Shown piece after piece: positions 19,601-31,057 of a DNA stretch of 64,000 nucleotides. Both the position numbers and the translations under genes were made by a program. The notes under the pieces are model-generated. The model ran no database searches, was not told the DNA's origin, and saw nothing but the letters and a program-made list of their open reading frames with translations. The stretch comes from Paralichthys olivaceus (lineage: Eukaryota; Chordata; Actinopteri; Pleuronectiformes; Paralichthyidae), in contig NC_091096.1 of the NCBI RefSeq assembly GCF_024713975.1, positions 18,698,458 through 18,762,457 on the forward strand, read 5' to 3'. Position 1 is the stretch's first letter; each line of letters starts with the position of its first letter.

Positions 19601-20612
19601 CTTAACGTGATGTCTCGACTGCTGCCGGGTGACACGTCTTGCTCCTAGATGGAAAAGTTAGAAGGAAGGAAGGAAAAAGATGGGGGAAAAAAACAGATAA
19701 CAGAAAATTCAGAGAACAGAATGACAGGATAAGATAACACAGGTTGTAATACAAAATGTGGTGTTTTTAAAGTTATTTTAAAGATTTATTTTAAAGCCAC
19801 TGCAGGTACATGCCTCTGCCAAACAGTGCAGCTTCAGTCTACATAAAGCAATGTTTTCCAGATTCTCATGAGGTCACTGTGACCATTACATTTAACCACT
19901 AAAATATACTCAATTCATCTTGTGTCCGCTGGAAAACTGGTCAAAATTGGTCAACATTTCCTGAAGGCAGACATGAGATATGTTTAAGAGGCCAAAGCAT
20001 GCTTTGTGAAGCCACTGTGACATTGACCTTTGACCACCCAAATGTAACCAGTTCATCTTTGAGTACGACTGAGTGTTTGTACTAAATTTGAAGAAATTGC
20101 CGCACAGTGCTCTTGAGATATCAGGTTCAATAGAGTGGGAGCAACAATCGCAAAAAATAATGACTCTGGCCAGTGGAGACATAAAAACCCCACCAACCTT
20201 GCATTTGTAAGGCTGCGCGGTTCTAAAGAAATGCAGGTCCTGGAGACTCCTGCCCCTTGAAGAGTTTGGCAGTAAGCCCCATCTCTGTTTAGACAGGGAG
20301 CTTGAACTGTTCTGTCTTCCTTCCTACAAACAGCAATGAGGCAAGAGCATTATTTTTTGGAAAATTCAAGAATAATATTCAATAAACACAAGAAAATAAT
20401 CAAACATCAAACCTTTATTGGTCATTTATCAAAAGACAGTGGAAAAAACTCAGTACTTACTTTGTCCTGCAGGCGGTTGTAAGCAGCTCTGAAGTGTTTC
20501 CGTGTGTATGTGCTGCGGTACGCTCCTCCTATGAGATACTCTATCACCAGGCCAATGTCAATGAGAGAAAGCCGGTAACCTATGGGAAGAGAAGTCTGCT
20601 CACACACACGCA

Positions 20613-20685
<73 letters not shown>

Positions 20686-23600
20686 ATCAACATGTATCTA
20701 TATTTGCATATATAGCACACTCAATATCCCATGTAAGAACAGAAAGTCAAAGTAACTTTAACTTCTATTTTTATGACTGTAGCCGGTGTCATCTTCATCA
20801 TTTACCTGTTTTGCATCTTCAACAAGGTGCTGCAAGAAATGATCCGTCTGCCCCTGCGGCTGTGGAGGGACATTTTTTTTATCATTCATGAGAACGTACA
20901 AGTAAACAAAAAAACAACTATGAAATCAAAGCAAAAAAAGACTGGTTACTTTTAACACAGTTGCATACGGCATATACAATCGCAGCTCTGGGATTCATGG
21001 CTTGTTTTTAAGAGGGACTTATTATCCCAGAGTTATGAATAAGTAAACAGACTTTGATAAACCAAAGATAAAGGCAGTGAGGAGAAAGCCAAGTGTGAGT
21101 GTAGTGATGACAAAGAGTTCTCTGATCTCAAAAGCATCCAAAAACAAACTGGGAAAATACCCAGGATGCTGCTGACCACAAAACACTGATAATATTGGTG
21201 CAAAACACTTTCAGTGCATTATTTTGATTTGCATCAAAGCCACCGTTTTGGAATTTGTGCTTCAATAGCCACAAACAAAAGAATTCCCCATTTGTGCAGC
21301 AAAGTGAGAGCCAAGGGAAAACAAAGGAAGACTAAGAACAGCAGGATAAACAAAATACTGTGGGCTAAAGGTATTTTCTGGAAAAAAAATCTTTGAATAA
21401 TAGTTTTTTCAATATTTTTGAATGCTGTATTACTATCCTTAATAAGGGAGAACTAGAAAATTGATAACTGCAAAGAAAAATATGATTAACATTAGAAGAA
21501 AAACTAATTATAACAACCATGTTGTAGAGCTCCTCGAGGCGATCCACAGTGAGGAAGCGACTCATAGTCATACCGTTGTCAATCAACAGTTTGACAAAAC
21601 TGACGCGGTCCATCACCAGAGCATCCAGCATGGCCTGTTCCAGAGAACCCACCTAGATATATCACATGACATTATTACATTCAGTATGATCCCTCAGTGT
21701 CATGTAATTTGACCACATATTGCAACAGTGATTCGCTCAAGTCAGTCTCGCCTGCCAGTGCTGTCTATACACCAGGATGTCTTTCTGTGCTATGTCAGCC
21801 CGGTCCCAGGCAAGAGCCATACTCAGCTGCTCTGCAGGGCTGGCCTTGGTGCCTGTTTATTGCACATAAAAAAAATAAACAACAGAACATATATCTATGC
21901 GTTCCTATGCAATAACAAACATTTAATAGGTCAATGAAAACAACCAAGAGAAGAAAAACAAGTACCCTTAAGTGTCGCTGTCAAAATGGCTGCATCAGGT
22001 GCCACCTGGTCCTCTGACTCAGAGTCAAAGATGGTTATCTGTTGTTTAAAGACATACAACGTAATTAGGCTGTGTCAAATCACAAAGTTAGTTGTTTGTT
22101 GGCATTGTTTTACTTACAGACTGTCTGTTATCCATACACTGCAGAAAGAGATTGTATAGGTGAAAGGCTTCTGCTCTGTCAACCCTAAACACATCTCTAA
22201 TCCTGACGAGGAAGTCCTCCTTAATGTCTGCATCCAACTGCCTGAAAATACATTATCATTAAAATCATTAAAGTAAATAATAATAAATGAAAAACCTAGT
22301 TACATTTTAGACTGTATATAATGATGGACAAAATGACTGCTCCCCAAAAGTGAAGCCAAAGCATCTCTTCACCTGGGGGCTGGCTGCAGTATCGGTCATA
22401 AATCCCACCTCCTGTATGTTAGTGGATGGGACATGGAACAAACTAAATAGTGAAAGCACACCTCAAATACACTTTTCTCAAAGATGGCTTCTGTCATCTT
22501 AGGTTGTTGTTTTCACACCGATGTATGTTCATGTTTCTGGTAAGTTTGGAGTTGATTAGTCACTTAATGCTAAATCAACGGGTTGAAAGGGCATGATGGG
22601 CAGCTGGGACTGACTTGTGATTGGTCGAGCAATTATAGTAACAGGACCTCGCTACATTTCCCAATCGCTACTGTGCTGATTCTTTCTCCAAAGGTGCAAG
22701 ATGGCCGCATTTATATCCAGAATATTTTAGCTTCCTTTCTGGATGGTAGGAGAAGTGGAGACTTGTCGTCCATCTTTTTTTACAGTCTGTGTTTTACAAA
22801 GATTGATGGATCTGTTACACCAACTACTGTAGATAAGAGAAGATAAGCATGCATACCTGTCAGCAGCAGTGTGCTTGTGTAAGAAGGCAAGCAGGTCAGC
22901 AGCCCTGCCCGAGCCCTCAAACACAAACACCGGCACAGGGGGTACACTGCTTACATAGTCCAACACTGTGGACACAATAGCAGGGCCTCCTTCCACTACC
23001 ACACACACCACAGGCACGCCTTGGTTCAGTCCTACACCAAAAGGGATTAGTGGGTAAGTGGGTTTCTCACTTCATTGAAGAACAACACACAGAAACGGAC
23101 TTACGTGGGTGTATCTTCAGTAGCTGAATGTGTTTCTCCAGCCTCCTCCTGAGGCCTTGCTGGCAGCCATGTTTTCCCAGCGTTCCGTCATCCACCAACA
23201 GAAAGTGGGAGTGGAAACCGTTGAGACAGGCCCTCTTGCTCAAAGGGTTCCCCAGTGGCTGGTAGGGTCGAAACACCTGAACCATGTTGAGAGAAAGTCA
23301 AATCATGTTCTAACCTAATCATAATCTGATCTCAGTTATGGTGTAAAACAATTGCCAAATTTTTGTAGAGTATTATGGTGTTGTTGTAAAGTTGACATTT
23401 AATATTTTGGATGTCAAACGTCATCATGTTTATCTTGTAATACATTTGTCTAAAATAGTTAGAATTAGCTAATTAATTCTGGAGTTGCTTTGTGACATTG
23501 GAAAAAAATCGAATTAGTCCAGCATTATGTGTGAAGGTTTACAATAACTTTAAAACGTTCACAATATCATTTTTTGTTAATGAGGCCAAAACATGTTTTT

Positions 23601-26600
23601 TGAGGGTAACAGAGATCTTAATTTTGATATTTGAACACAAACTATCATCTCATTTTTGAGTCAAAATGAACAATTGTGGCAAATTTGTGGGGATTTCCTC
23701 ATGGCCTTCCTGAGATATTGCATTAACTAGAATGGGACAGACGGAAACTGAAAGGTAAGGCCGCCAGCTACAGCTGCCTCTGGTGTGGAGGCTAAACGAT
23801 GCACTTGGATAAAATCAAAACATTTTTGGTGTCAACTGTGTGTGGCCGTGTAGTCTCTTACATCTCTCCCTATAAGGTCCATATTGTTGTCAATCACGCC
23901 CCACGGTGTGATGCCGACTGTGTTTCTCTTCCTCAGATCATGGCCCCCGAATGTTTTCACTGCCTCACCCACATGCTTAGACACACCTAGAGAGAATGTA
24001 AAGAGCAGTTGAATGCAAAGCAAATATACTATTCCTCAGCATGATAAAGAATTTTGCTGACTTAAGTCAGGCACAAACAGACCATTTTGCTACATGATAA
24101 TCAAATTCTTCCTTGGGCAACAGCGAACAAATGGACATAGGAATCTGCTACAACCTACAGATTAGACACTGAGAACGAAAGGACTGACATTTCACACCAC
24201 CACCACTGCTTTTCTGCTGTACTGCTGGTAAAGACCATGGCTCAAGATTCAGTGTTGTTTGAGCCTAATAAGAAATACTAACCCACACTCAAGCAACTAT
24301 TTGTAATACCAACCCGAATTAATTCCATCAGTGAGTATCCATGCCCCTGTGCTGAGGGCGGCAGTGATCAGCCCTTTGCTGAAGGCCTGCTTGACTTTAC
24401 GGGGCAGGGTAAAGTTTTCTGAGCCTCCTTGGACAGTCAGCAAAAGCTTGGGTCTCTCCATCTGCCACTCCCTTAGCATCAGCTGGAGCAAAGCCTCTGC
24501 CTTTGAGTCCACAGCCACTCGTATGTACTGCAGGAGAAAGCACATGGAACAATTCGGAACTGATCGGCTCCTTGTGCGTGTGACTGTTGTGTCATTACTA
24601 CAGTAGATAGTATCTTTGCACTCAAACAGCTCACTAATGTCTGCTTAAACCTAAGCCTGGTGAGACAATCATCAAAATCAATGCCTTGTTCATGCTAGAG
24701 TAAATTAGTGGTCTCACAGACCTTCCCCCGACAGACACGTGTAGCAGTATCTTCAAAGTCTACAATCCCATAGGCATTGGTGGGACTGGCTTTGGTGTGG
24801 AGTTCTGTGGACCAGCTATCTTCTATGTCCTCTCCAGGACCAGGACAGAGGGACATGGGAGGAGGTGACTCTTCCCAAGAGTGCTCCCCAATTAGGCGAC
24901 CACAGCAACATCTGGCCAACAAAAAGGTAGCATTGCAGGTGGAGAGAGAAACGTAGAAAAAGACGGATCAATCACTAACATTTCATTGTTCTTCTTGAAC
25001 TTGTTTTAGCTTAAAAAAGTAAGTGTATACATGATAAAGGGAGGATTGCTGGTTATAAATCTCAGGAACCTATAAGAGCCCACCCCCACTGGGCTCTGTA
25101 AACCATCTGCAACTATTCCTCCCCTTTTCCTGTCTCCCTCCCATCCACTTCACCTCTATTCTACTGAGTGTATTCATTCATAAGTCTACAAAGTTGACAC
25201 CATTACATTTAAAGAAATACAAAATTTCAAGTTTAAAATTAAGGGTGTGAGGGGGGAAGTGTCACACAGAAATCCACACAATAAGAAAAGAAGGGCTCCA
25301 TTAGAAAAGGTGGGGTATGTCTGTGTATTGAGGTTGGTATGAAGATATATGAATGCATTATTCATAAATTTATACCTGATCAGGTTTTGGCATACTTGAC
25401 ATACCGGAATACATCTGTAGAAAGAAAACAGGAAATTACGCATTATCAAAGAATCCACACGGCCCCTATTCCTGGAAGGAAGGGATGAATGCCAAATAGC
25501 TCTGCTCTCAGAAGAATACTGTTTTCAGCAACTGCTGTTAAAATGATGGTAAGTATTAAGTAATAACAAAGCGAGTGTTTTAATCTGAGAATCATAACAT
25601 CTTCAACACTAAACACGTTTTTGGAGCATCAACAGTGTTATCAGGTTCCAGTTTACCTGTGAAGGTCCCGAGAGGAAGGGATAAACTTCACACACTCTCT
25701 CTTGAAGAAGTTTTCCTCAATCCAAGACTTTCGAGACTGAAATAACAAAAGAAATGTTCACTTACAGCACACAGATCCCGGAGCATGCAAGCAGCATAAT
25801 CTGAATTTAATGGTCAGACCCATCCTCAAGCAAGAAAACACACCATTCCTGAAAAAGTGAGTGACCTTCCGAAGCTCACTGAGGCGCAGGCAGAAGTCTA
25901 CATACATTTCAGTCCCAAAGGGAACTAACATCAGTTAATCCCACTACCCCCTTTCCCTCCTTGTTAGAGAAACCTGCTCTCTTAAAAACACTGAGCTATG
26001 AAACAGTCACCCTCTCATTCAACTTCATAGACTCTTTTCTTTATGCTCTTTTCAAGGTCTCTCCTGCTCCCATGTTCCGTTCCCATCCAGATTTAACAAT
26101 GGCCTCACTGAGACCAGCATTGTTAGTAGGAAACATGCACACATCCCCTTCCTGAGATAGAACACATGTTTGAGGAGCTGGAGTTCACCCTCCCCAATCT
26201 GATTGTGTAAACACAGAATAGAGATCTGTAGTGTAATTTAAGCAGCTGATTTTTTACAGCAAAAATATACAGCTGTGGTAAAGAAAAATTAGGAGACCAC
26301 TGCAAGATTGTCAGTTTCTCTGGTTTTACTATTTAAGGTATGTGTATTTTTATTCTATTCTTTTAACCACTGAAAACATTTCTCCCACATTTCAGATCCA
26401 TATTGGAATGAAATGGCTGCCACACACAGAAGCAGTGCAGATTTGGGACAAATCTGGAGTGGTCTCTGGAGTGGTTGCTGTTTCTTCACAGACAACATAC
26501 GTCATTAGTCTGACTCATGCTGCCAAAACAGAAAGCAATGAAACATAAATCAGATAAAGAGCCTTTACACTATGGTAATTTCACATATATAGTTAATAAT

Positions 26601-27268
26601 GCAGATTGATGGCAATATAAACAGGACGATGCTAATAATATAATTTCTTAATTTTACATGTACTAACAGTCTTTATAATTATTTGGACAAAATATTGCAT
26701 TGTATATCACACAATGTTCTGTTCTTCCATGTAACCATTCATGATCAACTTAACAGGGGTTTGTGATATATATATGATAATAATCTCCTAAATAATCTTT
26801 TTTCTTGACTTTTAAGAGATCATCATTAGAATTAAAAAGTTAAATATGTAAAACATCAGAAGTTTTACAAAATGAGAATGAGGAGTAAAAGTTGCTGTGT
26901 CTGTAACTTTCCCTCAGCTAGCCATGGTAAATTATTGAAATTAATAACCCTAAATAAATTAAAGTACAGCTAAATGACCTCTTTGAATTGACTCCTGCTC
27001 TGTTTAAATATGACCAGCTGTATAAACTGTATATTACATGTCTGAAGTGCAGCCAGAGACAAATTCAACTCACAGCCCAGTAGACCTGTTGTGGCTACAT
27101 GTTTTAGCTAACACTGAAAGTTTGCTGACATTAGCTATTAGCTAACGACAGCTAATAAGTGAACTAATAGCTTGACCTTTTCAAACAGTCATTAATAGCT
27201 GAGCTTCATTACACACTCTGTCTGTTCTCTACATAGAATCGTTGTAAATAACGTGAAGAACTTACCAT
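11195..27268 (-). CDS. trpm6: TRPM6 channel-kinase, complete
   Basis: Divalent-cation (Mg2+/Ca2+) channel of the plasma membrane fused to a cytosolic alpha-kinase. Thirty-nine coding exons were traced, from the ATG at 27268-27266 through 25657-25736, 25376-25414, 24722-24911 and so on to 11195-11303. They sum to 5853 nt, or 1950 aa; human TRPM6 is 2022 aa with 39 exons. The N-terminal TRPM homology domain starts [12 protein letters not shown]. Six membrane segments lie in exons 18459-16603. The pore keeps GEVYATEID (E about 1030 and 1035), followed by [15 protein letters not shown] coiled coil and an acidic linker follow. The kinase (from about residue 1702) keeps [18 protein letters not shown] (catalytic D about 1895), LTDPTV and the zinc ligands in [13 protein letters not shown] and [12 protein letters not shown] favour TRPM6 over TRPM7, as does synteny with carnmt1 and rorb. 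The tail ends soon after the zinc motif, earlier than in mammals. Confidence 0.96.
13647..13682. repeat. (GA)n microsatellite in a trpm6 intron
   Basis: About 18 GA units. On the gene strand it reads (CT)n and lies about 20 bases before the acceptor of the exon starting at 13626, so it serves as that exon's polypyrimidine tract. Confidence 0.9.
19795..20190 (+). repeat. Fish interspersed repeat, copy 1 (trpm6 intron)
   Basis: The stretch carries the run of phrases typical of a fish repeat: GTGACATTGACCTTTGACCA, then 'aaatttgaagaaatt', then 'gagatatc' and a purine-rich end. A second diverged copy in the same orientation lies at about 23470-23790. The family name is not certain. It looks like an old, decayed non-coding element, lying between the exons at 19373-19644 and 20198-20323. 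Confidence 0.6.
20601..20682. repeat. (CA)n/(CACG)n microsatellite at a trpm6 acceptor
   Basis: Compound dinucleotide array of about 80 bp. Read on the gene strand it is (TG)n followed by (TGCG)n, and it ends five bases before the acceptor of the exon starting at 20595 (TSLPIGYRL). Confidence 0.95.
22303..22800. mobile_element. MITE-like element in a trpm6 intron
   Basis: The two ends are imperfect inverted copies built on 'agactgtatataa..gatggac' and its complement near 22785. Inside is non-coding sequence with no usable frame. It fills most of the intron between the exons 22118-22241 and 22857-23031. The superfamily was not determined; the terminal repeats suggest a non-autonomous DNA transposon. 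Confidence 0.5.
23470..23790 (+). repeat. Fish interspersed repeat, copy 2 (trpm6 intron)
   Basis: Diverged second copy of the element at 19795-20190. It shares the phrases around 'gaggccaaaacatg', 'caaatttgtgg..atttcct' and 'gagatattgcattaactagaatgggacag', and ends in a GC-rich 'gcctctggtgtggaggc' tail. Non-coding. Confidence 0.55.
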
Positions 27269-27400
27269 GGCTGCCCGCCGGAGTCCAACACTTTTAATAT
27301 GGAATGAGTTGACAGAGATCTTGAGGCAGAGCCCACCTCCTCATCTTTACTCCTCTGACGAGCTCTGGCTGCTCCTTTATCAGCCTCTGGTCCAAAGTGC
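27100..27400 (-). promoter_or_regulatory. trpm6 exon 1 and proximal region
   Basis: The first trpm6 exon is non-coding apart from its final three bases, which are the start codon and directly precede the donor GTAAGT at 27265. The transcription start was not identified. In the adjoining intron, at about 27104-27165, is a cluster of TTAGC/GCTAA/TAGCT words. Similar clusters occur near the bag4 and carnmt1 starts. Confidence 0.45.
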
Positions 27401-27776
27401 AGGGAGAGTGTTTCTAAGCAAGAAGCATGGAGGAGTTCACCACCTCCTCCTCCTCCTCACAACATGTTTCACACTGTGTCTGTCTGGACACTTTACATAC
27501 ACTCATCCAACCTTTAGTTCAGCAGCTACACACCCGAGACCAGTGGTGGAGGAAGTACTCAAGTACTTTAACAAAAGTAAAGTTGTTTAAGCGTATACTC
27601 CTGCTCAGTCATTAGCTGTAGCTTCTGTATGTTTTCTGTTCTACAGTAATACAGACTGGGTCATTTTATTTAAGAATGAAGACGAGGAGGTGTATAGTGT
27701 AAAATATAGTGAAGTATTTGATATTTGCTGATATATGTAGAAAACTAACTGAAAATAAATCCACTTACTAAACATA

Positions 27777-28892
27777 TATACTCAGCAAAAAAAGAAACGT
27801 CCTCTGACTTTCAACAGTTTTTACTTTCAGTAAACTTAATGTGTGTAAATATTTGTATGAACACTAAAAGAGTCAACACCTTAAGGCATAAACTAAAAAT
27901 GTTTCACAGACATGTGACTAACAGAAATAGAATAATGTGTCCCTGAATGAAGGGAGGCTCAAAATCAAAAGTACCAGTCAGTATCTGGTGTGGCCACCAG
28001 CTGCTTGAAGTACTGCAGTGCATCTCCTCCTCATGGACTGGACAAGATTTGTCAGTTCTTGCTGTGAGATGTTACCCCACTCTTCCACCAAGGCACTTGC
28101 AAGTTCCTGGACATTTCTGGGGGGAATGGCCCTAGCCCTCACCCTGCAAAACCGTGACTCATCAGTGAAGAGCACTTTTTGCCACTCCTGTCTGGTCCAG
28201 CGAAGGTGGGTTTGTGCCCATAGGCGGCGTTGTTGCTGGTGATGTCTAAGGACCTGCCTTACAACAGGCCTACAAGCCCTCAGTCCAGCCTCTCTCAGCC
28301 TATTGCGGACAGTCTGAGCACTGATGGAGGGATTGTGTGTCCCTGGTGTGACTCGTGCAGTTGTTGTGGCCATCCTGTACCTGTCACGCAGGTGTGATAT
28401 TCGGATGTACCGATCCTGTGCAGGTGTTGTTACACGTGGTCTTCCACTGCGAGGATGATCAGCTGTCCTTCCTGTCTCCCTGTAGCGCTGTCTTAGACGT
28501 CTCACAGTGCGGACATGGCAATTTATTGCCCTGGCCACATCAGCAGTCCTCATGCCTCCCTGCAGCATGCCTAATGCACGTTCACGCAGATGAGCAGGGA
28601 CCCTGGGCATTTGTCTCTGGGTGTTTTTCACAGTCGGTAGACAAGTCTCTTTAGTGTCCTGCGTTTTTAGAACTGTGACCTTAAATCCCTACTCTCTGTA
28701 AGCTGTTAAGGTCTTAACGACCATTCCACAGGTGCATGTTAATTCATTGATTATGGTTAATTGAACATGCATGGAAAACATTGTTTGAACCCTTTACAAT
28801 GAAGATCTGTAAAGTTATTTGGGTTTTTACAACATTATTGTTGAAATACACAGTCCTGAAAAAGGGACGTTTCTTTTTTTGCTGAGTTTATA
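27777..28892 (-). mobile_element. Internally deleted Tc1/mariner transposon
   Basis: Terminal inverted repeats CTCAGCAAAAAAAGAAACGT at 27781 and its complement ending at 28886 are flanked by TA-rich target sequence. The copy is about 1.1 kb; intact fish relatives are about 1.5 kb. Only the terminal repeats and the first and last parts of the transposase remain. It lies between trpm6 and c9orf40. Confidence 0.93.
27978..28631 (-). CDS. Tc1-family transposase, catalytic core deleted
   Basis: Uninterrupted 217-codon frame inside the Tc1 copy. Residues 1 to about 115 are the paired-type helix-turn-helix DNA-binding region (ERALGMLQGGMRTADVARAI, then RRLRQRYRETGR) with a GRPRV hook. The first catalytic aspartate is present in VLFTDESRF at about residue 157. 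Directly after it the frame jumps to RVRARAIPPRNVQELA, the C-terminal part, so the second D and the E of the DDE triad are missing. The deletion is in frame. It cannot be a transposase, though the DNA-binding part could still be made if it is transcribed. Confidence 0.85.
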   Translation of the reverse strand: MKNTQRQMPRVPAHLRERALGMLQGGMRTADVARAINCHVRTVRRLRQRYRETGRTADHPRSGRPRVTTPAQDRYIRISHLRDRYRMATTTARVTPGTHNPSISAQTVRNRLREAGLRACRPVVRQVLRHHQQQRRLWAQTHLRWTRQEWQKVLFTDESRFCRVRARAIPPRNVQELASALVEEWGNISQQELTNLVQSMRRRCTAVLQAAGGHTRY

Positions 28893-28945
28893 TAAAAATG
28901 TACCTAAGTACAGAAACTAAATAACTTGTTATATCCAACTTCTGC

Positions 28946-30333
28946 TAATGGCTTGTTATGGCATTGAGTCCTCTGTATGAACAGCTGGACCACATCAGGT
29001 TAGAGAAGGAATCTTTCTTTTACAGAACACAATTATACTTGCAAAGCAAAATCAATATTTTTACAGCAGACTGCTGTGTTACTGTTCAATTTTTACCTGT
29101 GCATACTGTTACAATGGCTTTTGTGGTCAGCTCTGCCAGACGATCTGATCTTTCAAATCCCTTCTGTGGACATAGCTCTCTATGAAAGCCTTTGATTGAT
29201 GATAGAACAGTCCTATTGCAAGCATGTCCCATTTGTTGATAATTATTTAGCAGTTATCTTCAGTATCATTTCATGTATTCTTGGTTTTATTTGCTTGACT
29301 TAATTAAGTCCATATGTTCTTATGTTAAAATCTTGTTAAGCACTTTGTAACTTTGAAAAGTGCTGTATACTTATTTTATAATCTACTGTACAATATGTGC
29401 TATTTTCTACCATGTTAAGTTCAGATTTTGTAGCTTCTCATAAAAGAATATATTTCGATCAAGGACGCCTAACTCTGTTTATCCACTGCTTTCGGCCCCT
29501 GACAGATTAACTGATGAAACATTTAAAGTAAGAAAACATGAAACCACACATGTATAGAAAACTGCATTTATTGCCAAAATCACAGCTGAAAGAGACAATC
29601 AGGACTGATGGCAATAAGATGAGTAAGATGATATGAGTAACACGTAAATTAAAAAAAACCTGCTAATACAGCATATGTTAAAGCCCTCTGTGAGTTGAAT
29701 TTAAAATGTATCTTTCCCACAACATAGTCACATAATGTGTTACAACAAACTGCTTTAAGAACTGTTTGTATAAAATACTGCTGCAGGTTTGTCAGGATTC
29801 AGCATAGAACAAAAAGGTTCCTGTCACTGTTAATACATATAATTGAATGATGGATGAATAAGCATCATTGTTGCCTCCGCCAAAGAAATTATGTTTTCAT
29901 TGTGCAAAATTACAAAAAACTACTGAACTGATTTTATTGAAACCTGGAGGAAGGATGGAGTACTGACCAAGGAAAAACATTAACCTTTGGAGTGGAGGGA
30001 GCGGATCCAGGATTTTTTTTGTTTTTACTTCTTTAACATTGTGAGATACTTAAAGATTTTGTGAATTTCTCAAGAAATAATGTAGAGATGTTTATAAAAA
30101 AAAATTCAGGCATATGTAGAGAGCTAATATATATATGAACAGGTGTAATAGTTTGGGGAGGTATCCGTTCTCTGGATTCTCTCACTTCTACAGCCCATGT
30201 ATCAGTCCGACAGGGCTCGTTGGACAGTCAGGTTGTCGCATCTCACCTGGATGCAATTCTGGCAACCTACTAACCTACTGGAGAGTGAGCATCATGTTTT
30301 CATCATCACGTTGGCCTGCTGGTGTAAGCAACC
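28946..30333. other. Intergenic / c9orf40 3' region
   Basis: No gene seen apart from the likely c9orf40 3' UTR at the right edge. A decayed fish repeat lies at about 29868-30115. Confidence 0.5.
29868..30115 (+). repeat. Fish interspersed repeat family 2, copy 1
   Basis: Shares with 32583-32765 and 57910-58245 the order 'gcctccgccaaag..ttatgttttca', 'actgatttt..gaaa', 'tggaggaaggatgg', 'ggatccaggatttttt'. Non-coding, diverged. The family is common in fish genomes, but I cannot assign its class. Confidence 0.5.
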
Positions 30334-31023
30334 TCACGTCTCCATGGCATCAGAGGAACGGTCTTTGACCTTTGACCTCTGTTCCGTTTGGGGATGGCTG
30401 TTGTAATCTTCCAGCAGTGAGAGGTCGAGTTCGGGTAAGGGGGGTCTCCAGAACTGGAAGGAGTTGTACGCGCAGTCTTCAGTGTTTGTGTCTATATCTG
30501 CAACCTAAGAGCGAATAGGAAGCAAAGGATTGAGACACGTCCAAAAGAAGATAACAGCAACATTCAAGACTGACTGCCCCGGGTGAGATAAAATAAATCC
30601 AGACAATACAGAAGCCACTGAGTGAGCTTTTTAAAAAGATAGTTGGGGCTAGGGAGAGAGAAAGAGAGATAGGTGATAATGTGATTTGAACGATTAAAAT
30701 CTATTTATTATACAATAGAGCCAATAATTTTTCCTACTTATTATTTGTCTCCGAAAATGTCAATTTCCATCAGCTTGTCAGGAATAAGCTGTTTTAAAGT
30801 TGGAGTTGATTTTGATGTTTTGAATCACACTTTGGAATCAAGTCAAATATTGTTAAAAAAAACGTAAAAAATGACTGTGCTTAGTTTTACTGTGTCACAT
30901 TTGGTTTAATTTTTAACAAGAACACAACACGCATTTAATTACTTTAGATACTTTCTTCCTCAGTTCCTGTTTTTACTTTTTTATTTCCTAGTTCTCCATC
31001 AAGACCTTGCTTAGGGTGTGTGT

Positions 31024-31057
<34 letters not shown>

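Larger units (their letters stand above)
27541..28945 (+). mobile_element. hAT-like MITE split by a Tc1 insertion
   Basis: The left part begins CAGTGGTGGAGGAAGTACTC, the start of a widespread fish hAT-type MITE rich in 'aagtac' words. The sequence right of the Tc1 copy continues with 'aaaatgtacctaagtacaga', again typical of that MITE. I infer one element interrupted at about 27778/28891. The far end is decayed and no clean right terminal repeat was found. Confidence 0.4.

Noticed and set aside
28018-28654. Plus-strand frames across the Tc1 copy
   Set aside because: Shadows of the transposase frame on the other strand; no similarity of their own.
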